A stretch of DNA of 48,046 nt from a virus, in IMG/VR virus record IMGVR_UViG_3300003702_000002, positions 1-48,046 of that record. One strand, 5' to 3'. Under the pieces are notes generated by a model. That model did not search any database and was not told the DNA's origin. It saw nothing but the letters and a program-made list of their open reading frames with translations. The translations under genes and the position numbers were made by a program. Positions 40,446 through 47,297 of the stretch are shown piece by piece (within the stretch, counting starts at the first letter, position 1; the number at the start of each line of letters is the position of its first letter).

Positions 40446-42887
40446 TTAACAGAAAAAGTATTTAGAATCAAGGACTTCTGTTATATCCAGTTCCCCTCTC
40501 TTGGGAGGATTTGGTACTTGATCTACCACCTCCAAAGCTGCTTGTCTAAACTCCTCAAGAGGATCAAACTCTTGGTAAAGTTTTACAAATGCCTTCCTTA
40601 ATAACCCTGCTAATTTAGGTGTGTTGTGTGCATGTGTACCATAGGAATCATGTATCATTTGAAATGATTCTACTCCTTCCTCAACACACATGTTTACTGT
40701 GAAGGTCAAGGCACAGGCATCTAAAGAATGTACGAAATTAGGTGCTGAACCATTGACTGCCCTTCTATTATCTATACCTGAGTCATCTTCCACCTGTACT
40801 GTAGGTTTTATCAGGATACCATCTATATGAGTGAATATTTTCTTCTTACTTACGTCCTTATATTGCTGATGTACTACCATCCCTGAAGGAACCCACCATA
40901 TTAAAGGGTAATCCTCTTTACTCATTATGCTTGATACTTTCCTTATCCAATTCATAGCTTCCCTTGCACTCACTACTACTTCAGTAATTGCATTCCAAAC
41001 TTTACCTGTTATCCAGTTTACTGGTATGTACAATGGTAAGTTCTTGTCCCAAGGCCAGTTAGCACCATCATAAATAGCATCTCTAACATACTCCTCTACA
41101 TAACTTCTACAACTGAACCTCGTACCTCCGTATGGTACTACCATTACAGGTCTCTTTGTCATCTTCCTGTTTATCAGACCAGAATTCAACCACTTCTCTG
41201 CCATTTCATCACCTTCTTCCATATCTCGCCTTACATCCCTTAGAACACAGTCTGCTACATCTTGGTATATATCCTGTGGATCATTCTTGTTCATTAGATT
41301 GGTTGCCTTACCACCTATCTTACACCTTAACATGGCAGAGTAATGTTGTAGCCCATTGTTGCTACCATCCAAAGCTATTGGCAAGCTTGACTTGTATCCA
41401 AATCCTTCCCTCTTAAATCCTGCCCACTCGTAACAGAATGCTAAGAATAACCAAGGATGATCCATTTTTTTCCAGAACTCATAGTTGAGGTCGTGTTTTG
41501 CGACTCCAAGTATCTCTTTTTCGTGTTCTTCTACCCAATTTATTCTCTCTTCCAATGTTAGTTTGTCCACTCCTGCACAGTTTGCACCATGAATTGCCAA
41601 CCAATCTGCCTGTTCCTGGTTTTCAATTGGAAGTGCAGTAGCAAAAGTTATTAAAGCCTTTGCATACTCAGTCCCTTGTGGTGTAAGGAAGGAAGATACT
41701 GTGTATTTCCTACCTCTGAAGTCTACTTGGTAAGGAAAGTATAGACCTTCAAACTTTGAGAACTTCTCTGCCATTGAGAGTGTCCTCATGAATTGTAAAA
41801 TCTTACTCTTCCTTCTAATATTCTCGGCATAACATTCAGATGCCACAGTTTTCCAATCTATGAACTGCTTGTACATCTCCTCATCCATATCTTTCTTCTT
41901 CATCCCTTTCTTTGCAGGACATGGTGGAATGCTTGCTTCAGTCCTGTCAGGCATTGAACCTACAGTCCAATTCAATTCCCATGCTTTCTTCATTATATTA
42001 AAGACCTTCTTATTTACACACCACTTGGTTTGTTGAAGTGCATTGACTGAACTATACTCCTGTTTCAGGTCATGGTATGCCAATTCACTTGCAATATTCT
42101 TGTTGCTGGTCTTTATGAAGGATACTCTGTGCGTTAGGTAACCACCACTATAAGGTGAGTTCCAGTTCAGAGGTGTGCATACCATTGGAGAGAATGCAGG
42201 ACTTAGGATTTCCCCTTTGCTATTTATCCTTTCTATCCAATCCAATGTAGTGTCGGTAGGGAGTAATGTTAATTCTTTCTTCTTCCTACCCTTAGTCATC
42301 GTGACTACCTTTACTAGACCAGTTGAACGGACTAACAGGTCTACTGCTTTCAAGCCTACCTGTATCCTCTCAGTCACAGTCCATGTGTCAGTCTGTGACA
42401 CTTCTATCTTATGTTTGCAATGCTTTAACAAACCATATCTGCGATAGTGCCTAGATGCTGACCTTTTTCCTACCTGTTTCTTCAAGTAGTCAAAGAAATG
42501 CTTGTCTTCCTCCCTGTATATGTTAAACTTTACTTGATCTTCCAATGCCTGACCAATCTTGAAGGCCAAGTTGGTTAGTTTCTGAGACTTTGAGATACCA
42601 TCCATCACCGATCTTAGGGCAATGAATGCCGATACCTCACTATCTAACATGGCTAGAAATGGGGCAGCTAGAGCCTTTCTTCCTGCTCCACCCTGTAGTG
42701 CTTCTGCTACAAAGGAATCTATTTTTCTTGAGAACCTGTCAACACTCTGCTTCATTAATAGAATACCATGTAGAGATATTGACTCGGAGCCAGAACTCTT
42801 AGCCTCCCTCACTTGCTTTCGGAACTTCTCAATTCCAAACTCAACCATATCATCTTCTAATTTTTTCTGCTCCTCAAATATATTCAT
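40446..42887 (-). CDS. Single-subunit DNA-dependent RNA polymerase (T7 gp1-like)
   Basis: The 813-residue polymerase has all T7-family catalytic motifs. Motif A is ALDGSNNGLQHYSAMLR, with Asp. Motif B is KRPVMVVPYGG, with Lys and Tyr. Motif C is MIHDSYGTHA, with Asp. APNFVHSLDACAL is also conserved. The C-terminal foot ends YFFC (T7 FAFA). The ATG at 42,887 is chosen because AAGGA lies 6 nt upstream. A TTG 6 nt earlier is too close. The enzyme should read the AATTAACTCCCCTTATAGT promoters. It follows the early cluster, so the first copies come from host polymerase. T7 RNAP has 883 residues; this copy is slightly short in the N-terminal domain. Confidence 0.97.
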   Translation of the reverse strand: MNIFEEQKKLEDDMVEFGIEKFRKQVREAKSSGSESISLHGILLMKQSVDRFSRKIDSFVAEALQGGAGRKALAAPFLAMLDSEVSAFIALRSVMDGISKSQKLTNLAFKIGQALEDQVKFNIYREEDKHFFDYLKKQVGKRSASRHYRRYGLLKHCKHKIEVSQTDTWTVTERIQVGLKAVDLLVRSTGLVKVVTMTKGRKKKELTLLPTDTTLDWIERINSKGEILSPAFSPMVCTPLNWNSPYSGGYLTHRVSFIKTSNKNIASELAYHDLKQEYSSVNALQQTKWCVNKKVFNIMKKAWELNWTVGSMPDRTEASIPPCPAKKGMKKKDMDEEMYKQFIDWKTVASECYAENIRRKSKILQFMRTLSMAEKFSKFEGLYFPYQVDFRGRKYTVSSFLTPQGTEYAKALITFATALPIENQEQADWLAIHGANCAGVDKLTLEERINWVEEHEKEILGVAKHDLNYEFWKKMDHPWLFLAFCYEWAGFKREGFGYKSSLPIALDGSNNGLQHYSAMLRCKIGGKATNLMNKNDPQDIYQDVADCVLRDVRRDMEEGDEMAEKWLNSGLINRKMTKRPVMVVPYGGTRFSCRSYVEEYVRDAIYDGANWPWDKNLPLYIPVNWITGKVWNAITEVVVSAREAMNWIRKVSSIMSKEDYPLIWWVPSGMVVHQQYKDVSKKKIFTHIDGILIKPTVQVEDDSGIDNRRAVNGSAPNFVHSLDACALTFTVNMCVEEGVESFQMIHDSYGTHAHNTPKLAGLLRKAFVKLYQEFDPLEEFRQAALEVVDQVPNPPKRGELDITEVLDSKYFFC
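42147..42161 (-). promoter_or_regulatory. Phage-promoter-like site inside the RNA polymerase gene
   Basis: The minus strand reads AACTCACCTTATAGT, 14 of 15 identical to the core of the two 21-bp promoters. It is inside codons for NSPYS of the polymerase, so the match is constrained by coding. T7 also has promoters inside and just after gene 1. It lacks the AATT block. Confidence 0.4.
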
Positions 42888-42899
42888 TCGCAATCCTTT

Positions 42900-42989
42900 T
42901 TACATTAATGCAACTAACCAATGACAGCTTGTTATATATAATAGACAAGTCATCATTATGATATATAGAATTATAGTTATAAAATGCAT
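42900..42989 (-). CDS. 29-aa hydrophobic peptide before RNA polymerase
   Basis: ATG at 42,989 opens MHFITIILYIMMTCLLYITS with a short tail ending ALM. AAGGA lies 8 nt upstream. It fills most of the 113-nt gap between the 126-aa gene and the polymerase and ends 12 nt before the polymerase ATG. It would insert in the membrane. Tiny single-span ORFs recur in this early region (44,112-44,484). Whether this one is expressed is uncertain. Confidence 0.4.
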   Translation of the reverse strand: MHFITIILYIIMMTCLLYITSCHWLVALM

Positions 42990-43000
42990 AAGTTCATTCC

Positions 43001-43381
43001 TTAGTTTAAGAGTTGAGGTTTTCTAATTGCTTTGCAACTCACAGGGCCAGTATAATGTTCTTCATATATCTTCCACTCCATTACACCCTCTTGTAATGCT
43101 ATATACAATGGCTCAGTAGGTTCAAATGCCATCTGTTCAAACTTAACCTTGTGGAGATGGAACACAGGTTCAAACTCCACCTTTTCCTGGGTAAAAATGA
43201 TACCACTACCCATAGGTGTCTCGGCAAAAGCTATATCAAGTGGATATAATATCTCATTCAAGATGAAAAATAAATCCAAATAATTTTTTGCCTGAAAAAT
43301 CCCAATGATTGAACGCTCATTGAAATTTCCCTCAATAAACTCATCTGCTTCTCGTTGTCTTACTAGGTATTGTTTAGACAT
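43001..43381 (-). CDS. Unknown early protein, 126 aa
   Basis: A soluble protein with mixed alpha/beta character (SKQYLVRQREADEFIEGNFN start, FHLHKVKFEQMAFEPTEPLY middle). No motif recognised. It lies 2 nt after a small early gene and upstream of RNA polymerase, the zone where T7 has host-takeover genes 0.4-0.7. A host-interaction role is possible but not shown. Confidence 0.7.
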   Translation of the reverse strand: MSKQYLVRQREADEFIEGNFNERSIIGIFQAKNYLDLFFILNEILYPLDIAFAETPMGSGIIFTQEKVEFEPVFHLHKVKFEQMAFEPTEPLYIALQEGVMEWKIYEEHYTGPVSCKAIRKPQLLN

Positions 43382-43383
43382 AT

Positions 43384-43542
43384 TTACTCCTCGTCTGTAG
43401 CTCCACGATCCGAGTCTGGTTCGTTGTACCTGTGTCCATACGGATACTGGTAGTCCTGATCATCACCATGAAATGTGGATCGTTCTTCCTGCTGTTTGTT
43501 TCTGTGATAATTATACACAGTCTTATGGTAAAAGTCTAGCAT
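43384..43542 (-). CDS. Unknown 52-aa polar early protein
   Basis: Start chosen at ATG 43,542 because AAGGAAGGAG lies 5 nt upstream. A longer in-frame start at 43,650 has no ribosome site and adds a Lys-rich stretch. The product (MLDFYHKTVYNYHRNKQQEE start) is rich in Tyr, Asp, Arg and Gln and ends DSDRGATDEE. It is probably disordered. It is followed by the 126-aa gene after 2 nt. Confidence 0.55.
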   Translation of the reverse strand: MLDFYHKTVYNYHRNKQQEERSTFHGDDQDYQYPYGHRYNEPDSDRGATDEE

Positions 43543-43765
43543 ATTAACTCCTTCCTTTCCTTTCTTTTTCTCTTGCACCTTGACTATAAATCCTTTAAAT
43601 TTATCTGAAGTTTTGTATGTGTGTATTGTATATACTATAAATGTTTTCATAAGTTGTTGAGGTTCGGAAACTAACTAAGCAGTTTTAGTCTAAGACTTCC
43701 CCTCCGAGTCGTATGCTCAAGTCTTTATGATGTGGGCTGTACATTTATTACGTCAATAACCACAC
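43543..43765 (-). other. Non-coding early gap with stem-loop at 43,692-43,725
   Basis: No convincing gene. AAGACTT (43,692-43,698) pairs with AAGTCTT (43,719-43,725), with a nested GAG/CTC stem around a 7-nt loop and a 7-nt purine-rich bulge (GGAGGGG on the minus strand). It could be an RNA processing signal between the zinc-ribbon gene and the next gene. A TTTATAGTATATAC segment near 43,640 resembles a promoter end but lacks the upstream block. Confidence 0.35.
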
Positions 43766-43933
43766 TCATTTATTAGGTTTAACTACACATTGAGCCATGT
43801 GTCCACAATGAGGACATGTCATAACTGACTTCCAATGACCAAAATATCCTGCGTAACTCCACCAATTCTTACACTCTCCACATGTGAAATGATATATCTT
43901 CTCATCAGTCCATGTGTGTGTCTTTGTCTCCAT
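43766..43933 (-). CDS. Zinc-ribbon-like early protein, 55 aa
   Basis: Start at 43,933 (METKTHTWTDEKIYHFTCGE) chosen for AGGAG 5 nt upstream. A GTG 21 nt earlier is less likely. The pattern CGEC (C18, C21) with CPHCGH (C40, C43) is a four-Cys zinc ribbon, plus an extra C49. Such mini-ribbons bind nucleic acid or protein. It could modify host polymerase or translation, but this is inference. Its ribosome site lies in the last codons of the upstream gene. Confidence 0.7.
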   Translation of the reverse strand: METKTHTWTDEKIYHFTCGECKNWWSYAGYFGHWKSVMTCPHCGHMAQCVVKPNK

Positions 43934-43935
43934 AT

Positions 43936-44112
43936 CTACTCCTTCAGTTCCCACCTAATAATTCTATTTCTATTTCGTATTGTACATTGATCTATTCTCT
44001 TATCATGGTTTCGTAAATCTGAATACCACTTGAAAGGACATGGTTTATGTGTGTCAAAGATAAAGTTTGCTGTCCATAGCATTACTATTATACCTATTAG
44101 TATGTTTGTCAT
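43936..44112 (-). CDS. 58-aa membrane-anchored early protein
   Basis: The ATG at 44,112 overlaps the TAA of a 30-aa ORF (TAATG), which fixes the start. A GTG further upstream is not needed. An N-terminal transmembrane helix (MTNILIGIIVMLWTANFIF) is followed by a basic, cytosolic- or periplasmic-facing tail with two Cys. Function unknown. It is part of a chain of small membrane genes (44,112-44,484). Confidence 0.6.
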   Translation of the reverse strand: MTNILIGIIVMLWTANFIFDTHKPCPFKWYSDLRNHDKRIDQCTIRNRNRIIRWELKE

Positions 44113-44204
44113 TAACCGAACTGTGCTAGTATGTACACGTTCCACTCATTGAAAAATGATATGTATGAGTACAGAATAAATAATAGTACTGTGAATTTAA
44201 ACAT
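44112..44204 (-). CDS. 30-aa hydrophobic early peptide
   Basis: MFKFTVLLFILYSYISFFNE start and ILAQFG end. AAGGAAGGGG lies 5 nt upstream, one of the strongest ribosome sites in the region, and the stop is coupled to the next ATG (TAATG). It begins 22 nt after the tRNA gene. It is probably a single-span membrane peptide, or a short translated leader feeding the next gene. Confidence 0.55.
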   Translation of the reverse strand: MFKFTVLLFILYSYISFFNEWNVYILAQFG

Positions 44205-44226
44205 ATTTTCCCCTTCCTTATTATAC

Positions 44227-44314
44227 TGGTGGGCAGGGTAGGATTCGAACCTACAGATGCGTGTCACACGCCTGATTTACAGTCAGGTTGCTTATCCAGT
44301 TTGCATACCTACCC
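44227..44314 (-). tRNA. tRNA-Tyr (anticodon GTA), complete with CCA
   Basis: 88 nt on the minus strand. The acceptor GGGTAGG pairs with CCTGCCC (one G-T), followed by an A discriminator and encoded CCA. The D arm is TGC/GCA. The anticodon stem CCTGA/TCAGG has loop CTGTAAA (GTA anticodon). A long variable arm GCGTG-TGA-CACGC, typical of bacterial tRNA-Tyr, is followed by T arm GTAGG-TTCGAAT-CCTAC. All expected features are present, so it should be functional. The 5' base overlaps the stop codon of the 56-aa gene. It could supplement host Tyr decoding in this Tyr-rich AT genome or be a relic of host exchange. Confidence 0.95.
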
Positions 44315-44484
44315 TAAAAGACATCTTGATTTTCTTTCTTTGCATACTTTATTTGTATTTCTCCACCTCCCCAACAATACATTACAACAAGTGCAAATGT
44401 CAAGAATATTCCTGTCAGTACACCTAGTCCGAATATTGTAAAGAAGTGGAAGATGTCAGGTAACATCAAGAACCATCTATCCAT
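44314..44484 (-). CDS. 56-aa membrane protein abutting the tRNA
   Basis: ATG at 44,484 has AAAGG 4 nt upstream. The protein (MDRWFLMLPDIFHFFTIFGL start) has a hydrophobic helix (about 10-36) then GGGEIQIKYAKKENQDVF. Its TAG stop shares its last base with the first base of the tRNA, so tRNA processing would cut the mRNA right at its end. Function unknown. Confidence 0.65.
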   Translation of the reverse strand: MDRWFLMLPDIFHFFTIFGLGVLTGIFLTFALVVMYCWGGGEIQIKYAKKENQDVF

Positions 44485-44503
44485 ACTACCTTTATATTCT
44501 TAA

Positions 44504-44743
44504 TTAACTGCAAGAACCACAGTCAAAGTGTGCTTCATTTGTGAGTTGGTATTTGACATAATCACCTGTCCAAACAGGTTCCACAGGAACAACTTTTACA
44601 CCTAGACTTGCTATGAATGTCAAGTCTCCATGAGATAGAGTCTTCTTTCCTAATCTCTGTGCATATTCCTTCCCCAATTTATTCTGAGGATATAATCTTG
44701 TCATACCATACTCACTTCTTTCCTGTATGGTAATTTCATGCAT
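44504..44743 (-). CDS. Unknown 79-aa early protein
   Basis: A soluble basic protein (MHEITIQERSEYGMTRLYPQ start) ending with a CGSC pair. AAAGGAG lies 8 nt upstream. The middle contains a helix typical of small phage regulatory proteins, but no family is recognised. It lies just downstream of the methyltransferase-like gene in the early unit. Confidence 0.7.
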   Translation of the reverse strand: MHEITIQERSEYGMTRLYPQNKLGKEYAQRLGKKTLSHGDLTFIASLGVKVVPVEPVWTGDYVKYQLTNEAHFDCGSCS

Positions 44744-44760
44744 ATACTATTCTCCTTTTA

Positions 44761-45330
44761 TTATCCCCATTGATCTGCCATTGCATCGGCAATTCCTGGG
44801 TACGTTGTGGATCGTAGTTTCCAGCGATCCGGTGATGGTGGTAGACTATGGCAGTAGCCAAATCTACCCTCCACTATGTCAGTAGGCTGAAGCATCGGAA
44901 GATTCTTCAACCATAGACAAGTCCTTTTTGTTTCTCCATGACCAAATTGCCAAGGTTGTATCGTCTGTGTGTATTTCTTATTACCAATCCTCTCCAATGC
45001 ATACTTATGTGGTACAGGATTTTCTATTGCTACTTTATCACACGGATGATCGAGAAACAAGTTGAAAAAGTTAGCACTTTCATCAAGTTTTTCCCATCTA
45101 CCTTCCTGTCGATGTAACCAACTGACTCCACTATTAGCAAAGTAAGTACAAGGTGGATGGGCTATTATTAAATCCCAATCCTTATACAAAATGTCCCTTA
45201 TATCACCTTGATAGTGAAAGAAACTTGGTTTATCTGTCGGTAGTAAATCACAAGACCATGTATCATGACCTCTTTTGATGAAAGCATCTCTAACTCTTCC
45301 ACTATATTCACAAGCTATCAATACTTTCAT
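44761..45330 (-). CDS. Minimal C5-cytosine-methyltransferase-like protein
   Basis: The 189-residue protein shows the AdoMet motif VLIACEYSGRVRDAF (3-17), IIAHPPCTYFAN (PPC, C61 as potential nucleophile) and AIENPVP (motif VI-like ENP, 102-107). These are in the order of DNA (cytosine-5) methyltransferases. It is about half the usual size, with no space for a target-recognition domain. A non-specific or RNA methylase, or a modification accessory, is possible. A strong AAAAGGAGG ribosome site precedes the ATG. It lies 18 nt after a glycosylase-like gene in the early region, where phages place anti-restriction functions. Confidence 0.8.
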   Translation of the reverse strand: MKVLIACEYSGRVRDAFIKRGHDTWSCDLLPTDKPSFFHYQGDIRDILYKDWDLIIAHPPCTYFANSGVSWLHRQEGRWEKLDESANFFNLFLDHPCDKVAIENPVPHKYALERIGNKKYTQTIQPWQFGHGETKRTCLWLKNLPMLQPTDIVEGRFGYCHSLPPSPDRWKLRSTTYPGIADAMADQWG

Positions 45331-45348
45331 TAATTTACCTCCTTTTAG

Positions 45349-45963
45349 TTATTTCCATATACACAAATGGACTGCTGATACATCAAATGGAGTTGGAAAG
45401 TGTTGAGGATAATCTTCACTTCTATCCGTACACCATCCATTCCACATTACTTTACACCCACCTATTACCTTTGTCAAGTCTAAATATTCTATTGCCTTCC
45501 TTAACTTGGTGGCATAAGAATTTCCAGATGTCTGAAAATAGTTAGGTGTACCAATGGAAGCATCCACCTCTGGTACATACTTCCTTAAATTGTGAACATC
45601 CATACATCCTGCCTTCCCTGCTACTAATTGGACTACAAATCCTGCCTTCGGCAAACCCAATCCCGGTACTTCCAGAAAAAGCATTAGTAAGTCAAGGTCA
45701 CAATCCTTCTTCTTGGCCTTCAGAATCCTCATCATACGCACATAAAGATCTTTCCTATGCTTTCTAACATATTTAAGTCCCTTTATCTTGTTGCCCCAAA
45801 TCCAAGACGATTTGAGACCTTTTTTGCGAAACTCTGCCATTAATTCAGGTAACCTACTTGTCTGTACTCTAATTGATGCGAATACGAAAGCAATTACCAA
45901 TTCTAAATTCTTGGCAGATTTACAAGAAAACTTCCGTACCAATGGATTATGAATTTGGTACAT
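45349..45963 (-). CDS. Helix-hairpin-helix DNA glycosylase-like protein
   Basis: The 204-residue basic protein has a helix-hairpin-helix segment FLEVPGLGLPKAGFVVQLV (about 96-114) followed by GCMDVHNLR (D122), the arrangement of HhH-GPD glycosylases (catalytic Asp in a VD-H motif). A Lys at about 106 lies near where bifunctional enzymes carry theirs. The flanking helices are Lys-rich. It has no Fe-S Cys loop like EndoIII. Function could be excision of a modified or damaged base, or binding of the methylase product. AAGGAAGGG precedes the ATG. Family membership is by motif only. Confidence 0.6.
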   Translation of the reverse strand: MYQIHNPLVRKFSCKSAKNLELVIAFVFASIRVQTSRLPELMAEFRKKGLKSSWIWGNKIKGLKYVRKHRKDLYVRMMRILKAKKKDCDLDLLMLFLEVPGLGLPKAGFVVQLVAGKAGCMDVHNLRKYVPEVDASIGTPNYFQTSGNSYATKLRKAIEYLDLTKVIGGCKVMWNGWCTDRSEDYPQHFPTPFDVSAVHLCIWK

Positions 45964-45989
45964 ATTTCCCTTCCTTCCTAAAAATTAGA

Positions 45990-46165
45990 AGAATAGGTGT
46001 GAACATTGCTATTCGGCTATTTGCTCTACGATTCTATCTAAGGCACAGTCAAAACGACTGCCCACCAGTTGCAGTAATTGTAGGATTTCTTATTTCCCCA
46101 CTAATCACTCCCTGTACTATAGAATTGTGGCTCTTATGCTCGCCAAGATGATACACACCTATTCT
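45990..46165 (-). ncRNA. Structured 176-nt element closed by a perfect 12-bp stem
   Basis: AGAATAGGTGTG (45,990-46,001) and CACACCTATTCT (46,154-46,165) are perfect inverted repeats enclosing 152 nt without a gene. Inside, further helices are possible: GATTCTAT with ATAGAATT (about 46,031 and 46,119), GGC-CAGTC with GACTG-CC (about 46,042-46,062) and AGTAATT with AATCACT (about 46,073 and 46,102). The last improves to G-U on the minus-strand RNA. The nested arrangement resembles a folded non-coding RNA or long leader of the glycosylase-like gene. It could also be a replication element. Direction of transcription is taken from neighbours. Confidence 0.5.
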
Positions 46166-46218
46166 ATTTAGCTAATTCCTATCTTAGAGAAGTAAAACAC
46201 TTTAATGTTAAATTAAAA

Positions 46219-46599
46219 TTACACGATTGCAGGGCCGATAATATGACCAAACATATCAGTAGAGAAACCAGTATTAAATACTACTTCCTTCTTCCTTGGA
46301 GAATGATACACATCAAAATGAGTTGCCTCACTCTTGATATTGTGTGATGGATTATGCTTCCTTCCACCATCTGCATTTCTCCAACGGACACGAATGTCCG
46401 ACCTACTACACTTGTAGCGGGCTTGTGCTAGATTCCTTGCATATTCCAGGTTTTCTTCTGAAAAAGGAATCATTCTTGACATTGACACATATTCCTTGGA
46501 ATCTCGTGTCGTAGTCATTACGTTGAATGGTGTCATCCATCCAAAATCGGGAGAGTAATTTCCATACATCTTATCCCGATTGACAATTACAGAACTCAT
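46219..46599 (-). CDS. Unknown 126-aa early protein
   Basis: A soluble protein (SSVIVNRDKMYGNYSPDFGW start, ARYKCSRSDIRVRWRNADGG middle, FSTDMFGHIIGP end). No motif recognised. The AGGAAGG ribosome site, 6 nt from the ATG, sits inside a stable hairpin (46,600-46,645), so translation is probably regulated. The gene is followed by the structured 176-nt element. Confidence 0.7.
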   Translation of the reverse strand: MSSVIVNRDKMYGNYSPDFGWMTPFNVMTTTRDSKEYVSMSRMIPFSEENLEYARNLAQARYKCSRSDIRVRWRNADGGRKHNPSHNIKSEATHFDVYHSPRKKEVVFNTGFSTDMFGHIIGPAIV

Positions 46600-46645
46600 A
46601 AGCTACCTTCCTAGTATCTTACTCCTCTAGGATAGGAACTAGCTT
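46600..46645 (-). promoter_or_regulatory. Hairpin sequestering the ribosome site of the 126-aa gene
   Basis: On the minus strand AAGCTA-G-TTCCTA pairs with TAGGAA-GG-TAGCTT: two perfect 6-bp stems separated by a small internal loop, closing a 19-nt loop. The AGGAAGG Shine-Dalgarno lies in the 3' arm, and the ATG follows the stem directly. Opening would need a protein, RNA or temperature trigger. Only the fold is seen. Confidence 0.6.
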
Positions 46646-46696
46646 GATTGCACACATACTGTTAATTCGTATCATTTATGGATCATGACAGGTTGA

Positions 46697-46999
46697 TTAC
46701 ATACTAGGTATTCCTATACCTAATTCTTTCATTTCCTCCCTGAAAATAGGATTGATTTCACGAACTGCACCTGAATTTTTAATTTCATGTACATAAGTGT
46801 CACCCATTTCCCATCCTCCATAAGTTTCAGGTGATTTTGCAGCTACCATCCACCTTGCATAAGGATTCTTACTCTCATTTTCAGGTGTCTGGTACTTCTT
46901 TAATACCTGCCATGTCCAGCCAGCGTGAGCTAGTGTCCATGTTTCATAAGGATCATCAATTTTCCTCATCTTACCACAAAAGTTTTTTGCTCTAGCCAT
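46697..46999 (-). CDS. Unknown protein of a type common in marine phages, 100 aa
   Basis: The sequence (ARAKNFCGKMRKIDDPYETW start, GWTWQVLKKYQ, YARWMVAAKSPETYGGWEMG and DTYVHEI) resembles a short uncharacterised protein seen in many cyanophages and other marine phages. This is from general recollection of the pattern NF-gK-DPYE-W-WxVLK-ARW-AV-SP-TYG-lGDtY. Function unknown. It overlaps the previous gene by 8 nt and has AAGGAG upstream. Confidence 0.8.
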   Translation of the reverse strand: MARAKNFCGKMRKIDDPYETWTLAHAGWTWQVLKKYQTPENESKNPYARWMVAAKSPETYGGWEMGDTYVHEIKNSGAVREINPIFREEMKELGIGIPSM

Positions 47000-47216
47000 G
47001 TTTGCTCCTTCTATTACGATAGATTAATCGTTTAGACATGGCACTCCAAAACCTACTAATTTGTGGTTTTATTCCTTTCGGAAATGTAGGAAAGTTGATT
47101 ACTTTTAATTCACTTTCATGTTTAACATTCAATTCAATCATTTGTTCAAAACTTAATGCTGATCTCATATTGAAATCGTCAGGAACATAGATATATTTGA
47201 TTCTCCGTTTAGCCAT
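46992..47216 (-). CDS. Unknown basic early protein, 74 aa
   Basis: Start at 47,216 (MAKRRIKYIYVPDDFNMRSA) is preferred over an in-frame ATG at 47,246, which adds ten residues and has no better ribosome site. It is a short basic protein with strand-helix pattern. No family recognised. It ends inside the 100-aa gene. Confidence 0.55.
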   Translation of the reverse strand: MAKRRIKYIYVPDDFNMRSALSFEQMIELNVKHESELKVINFPTFPKGIKPQISRFWSAMSKRLIYRNRRSKHG

Positions 47217-47266
47217 GTCTTTACCATTGGTTGAGCCATGACCCATAAAAGATACGAATTAACCAT

Positions 47267-47285
47267 GAATGCTATTAGTAGAGAG
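47267..47285. repeat. Inverted repeat arm downstream of the first early gene
   Basis: GAATGCTATTAGTAGAGAG here is the reverse complement, with one mismatch in 19, of 47,573-47,591. The two arms flank the first early gene (47,298-47,543). Confidence 0.7.
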
Positions 47286-47297
47286 TAGATAGATATA

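Noticed and set aside
43706-43715. ATACGACTC on the minus strand, matching part of the classic T7 promoter
   Set aside because: Only nine bases match, and the sequence continues GGAGGGG rather than ACTATAG. The site lies in a hairpin. The encoded polymerase seems to use a different consensus.
43690-43765. Two tiny ORFs of 14 and 19 codons after the zinc-ribbon gene
   Set aside because: One follows a stop directly (TAAATG) but both lack ribosome sites, protein features and any continuation. The hairpin explains the interval better.
44229-44441. Plus-strand ORF of 70 codons starting MGRVGFEPT
   Set aside because: It is the antisense reading of the tRNA-Tyr and the small membrane gene. This peptide start is a well-known artefact of tRNA loci.
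45873-46151. Plus-strand ORF of 92 codons over the 176-nt element
   Set aside because: It crosses the glycosylase-like gene start and the inverted repeat, lacks a ribosome site, and would be the only plus-strand gene.
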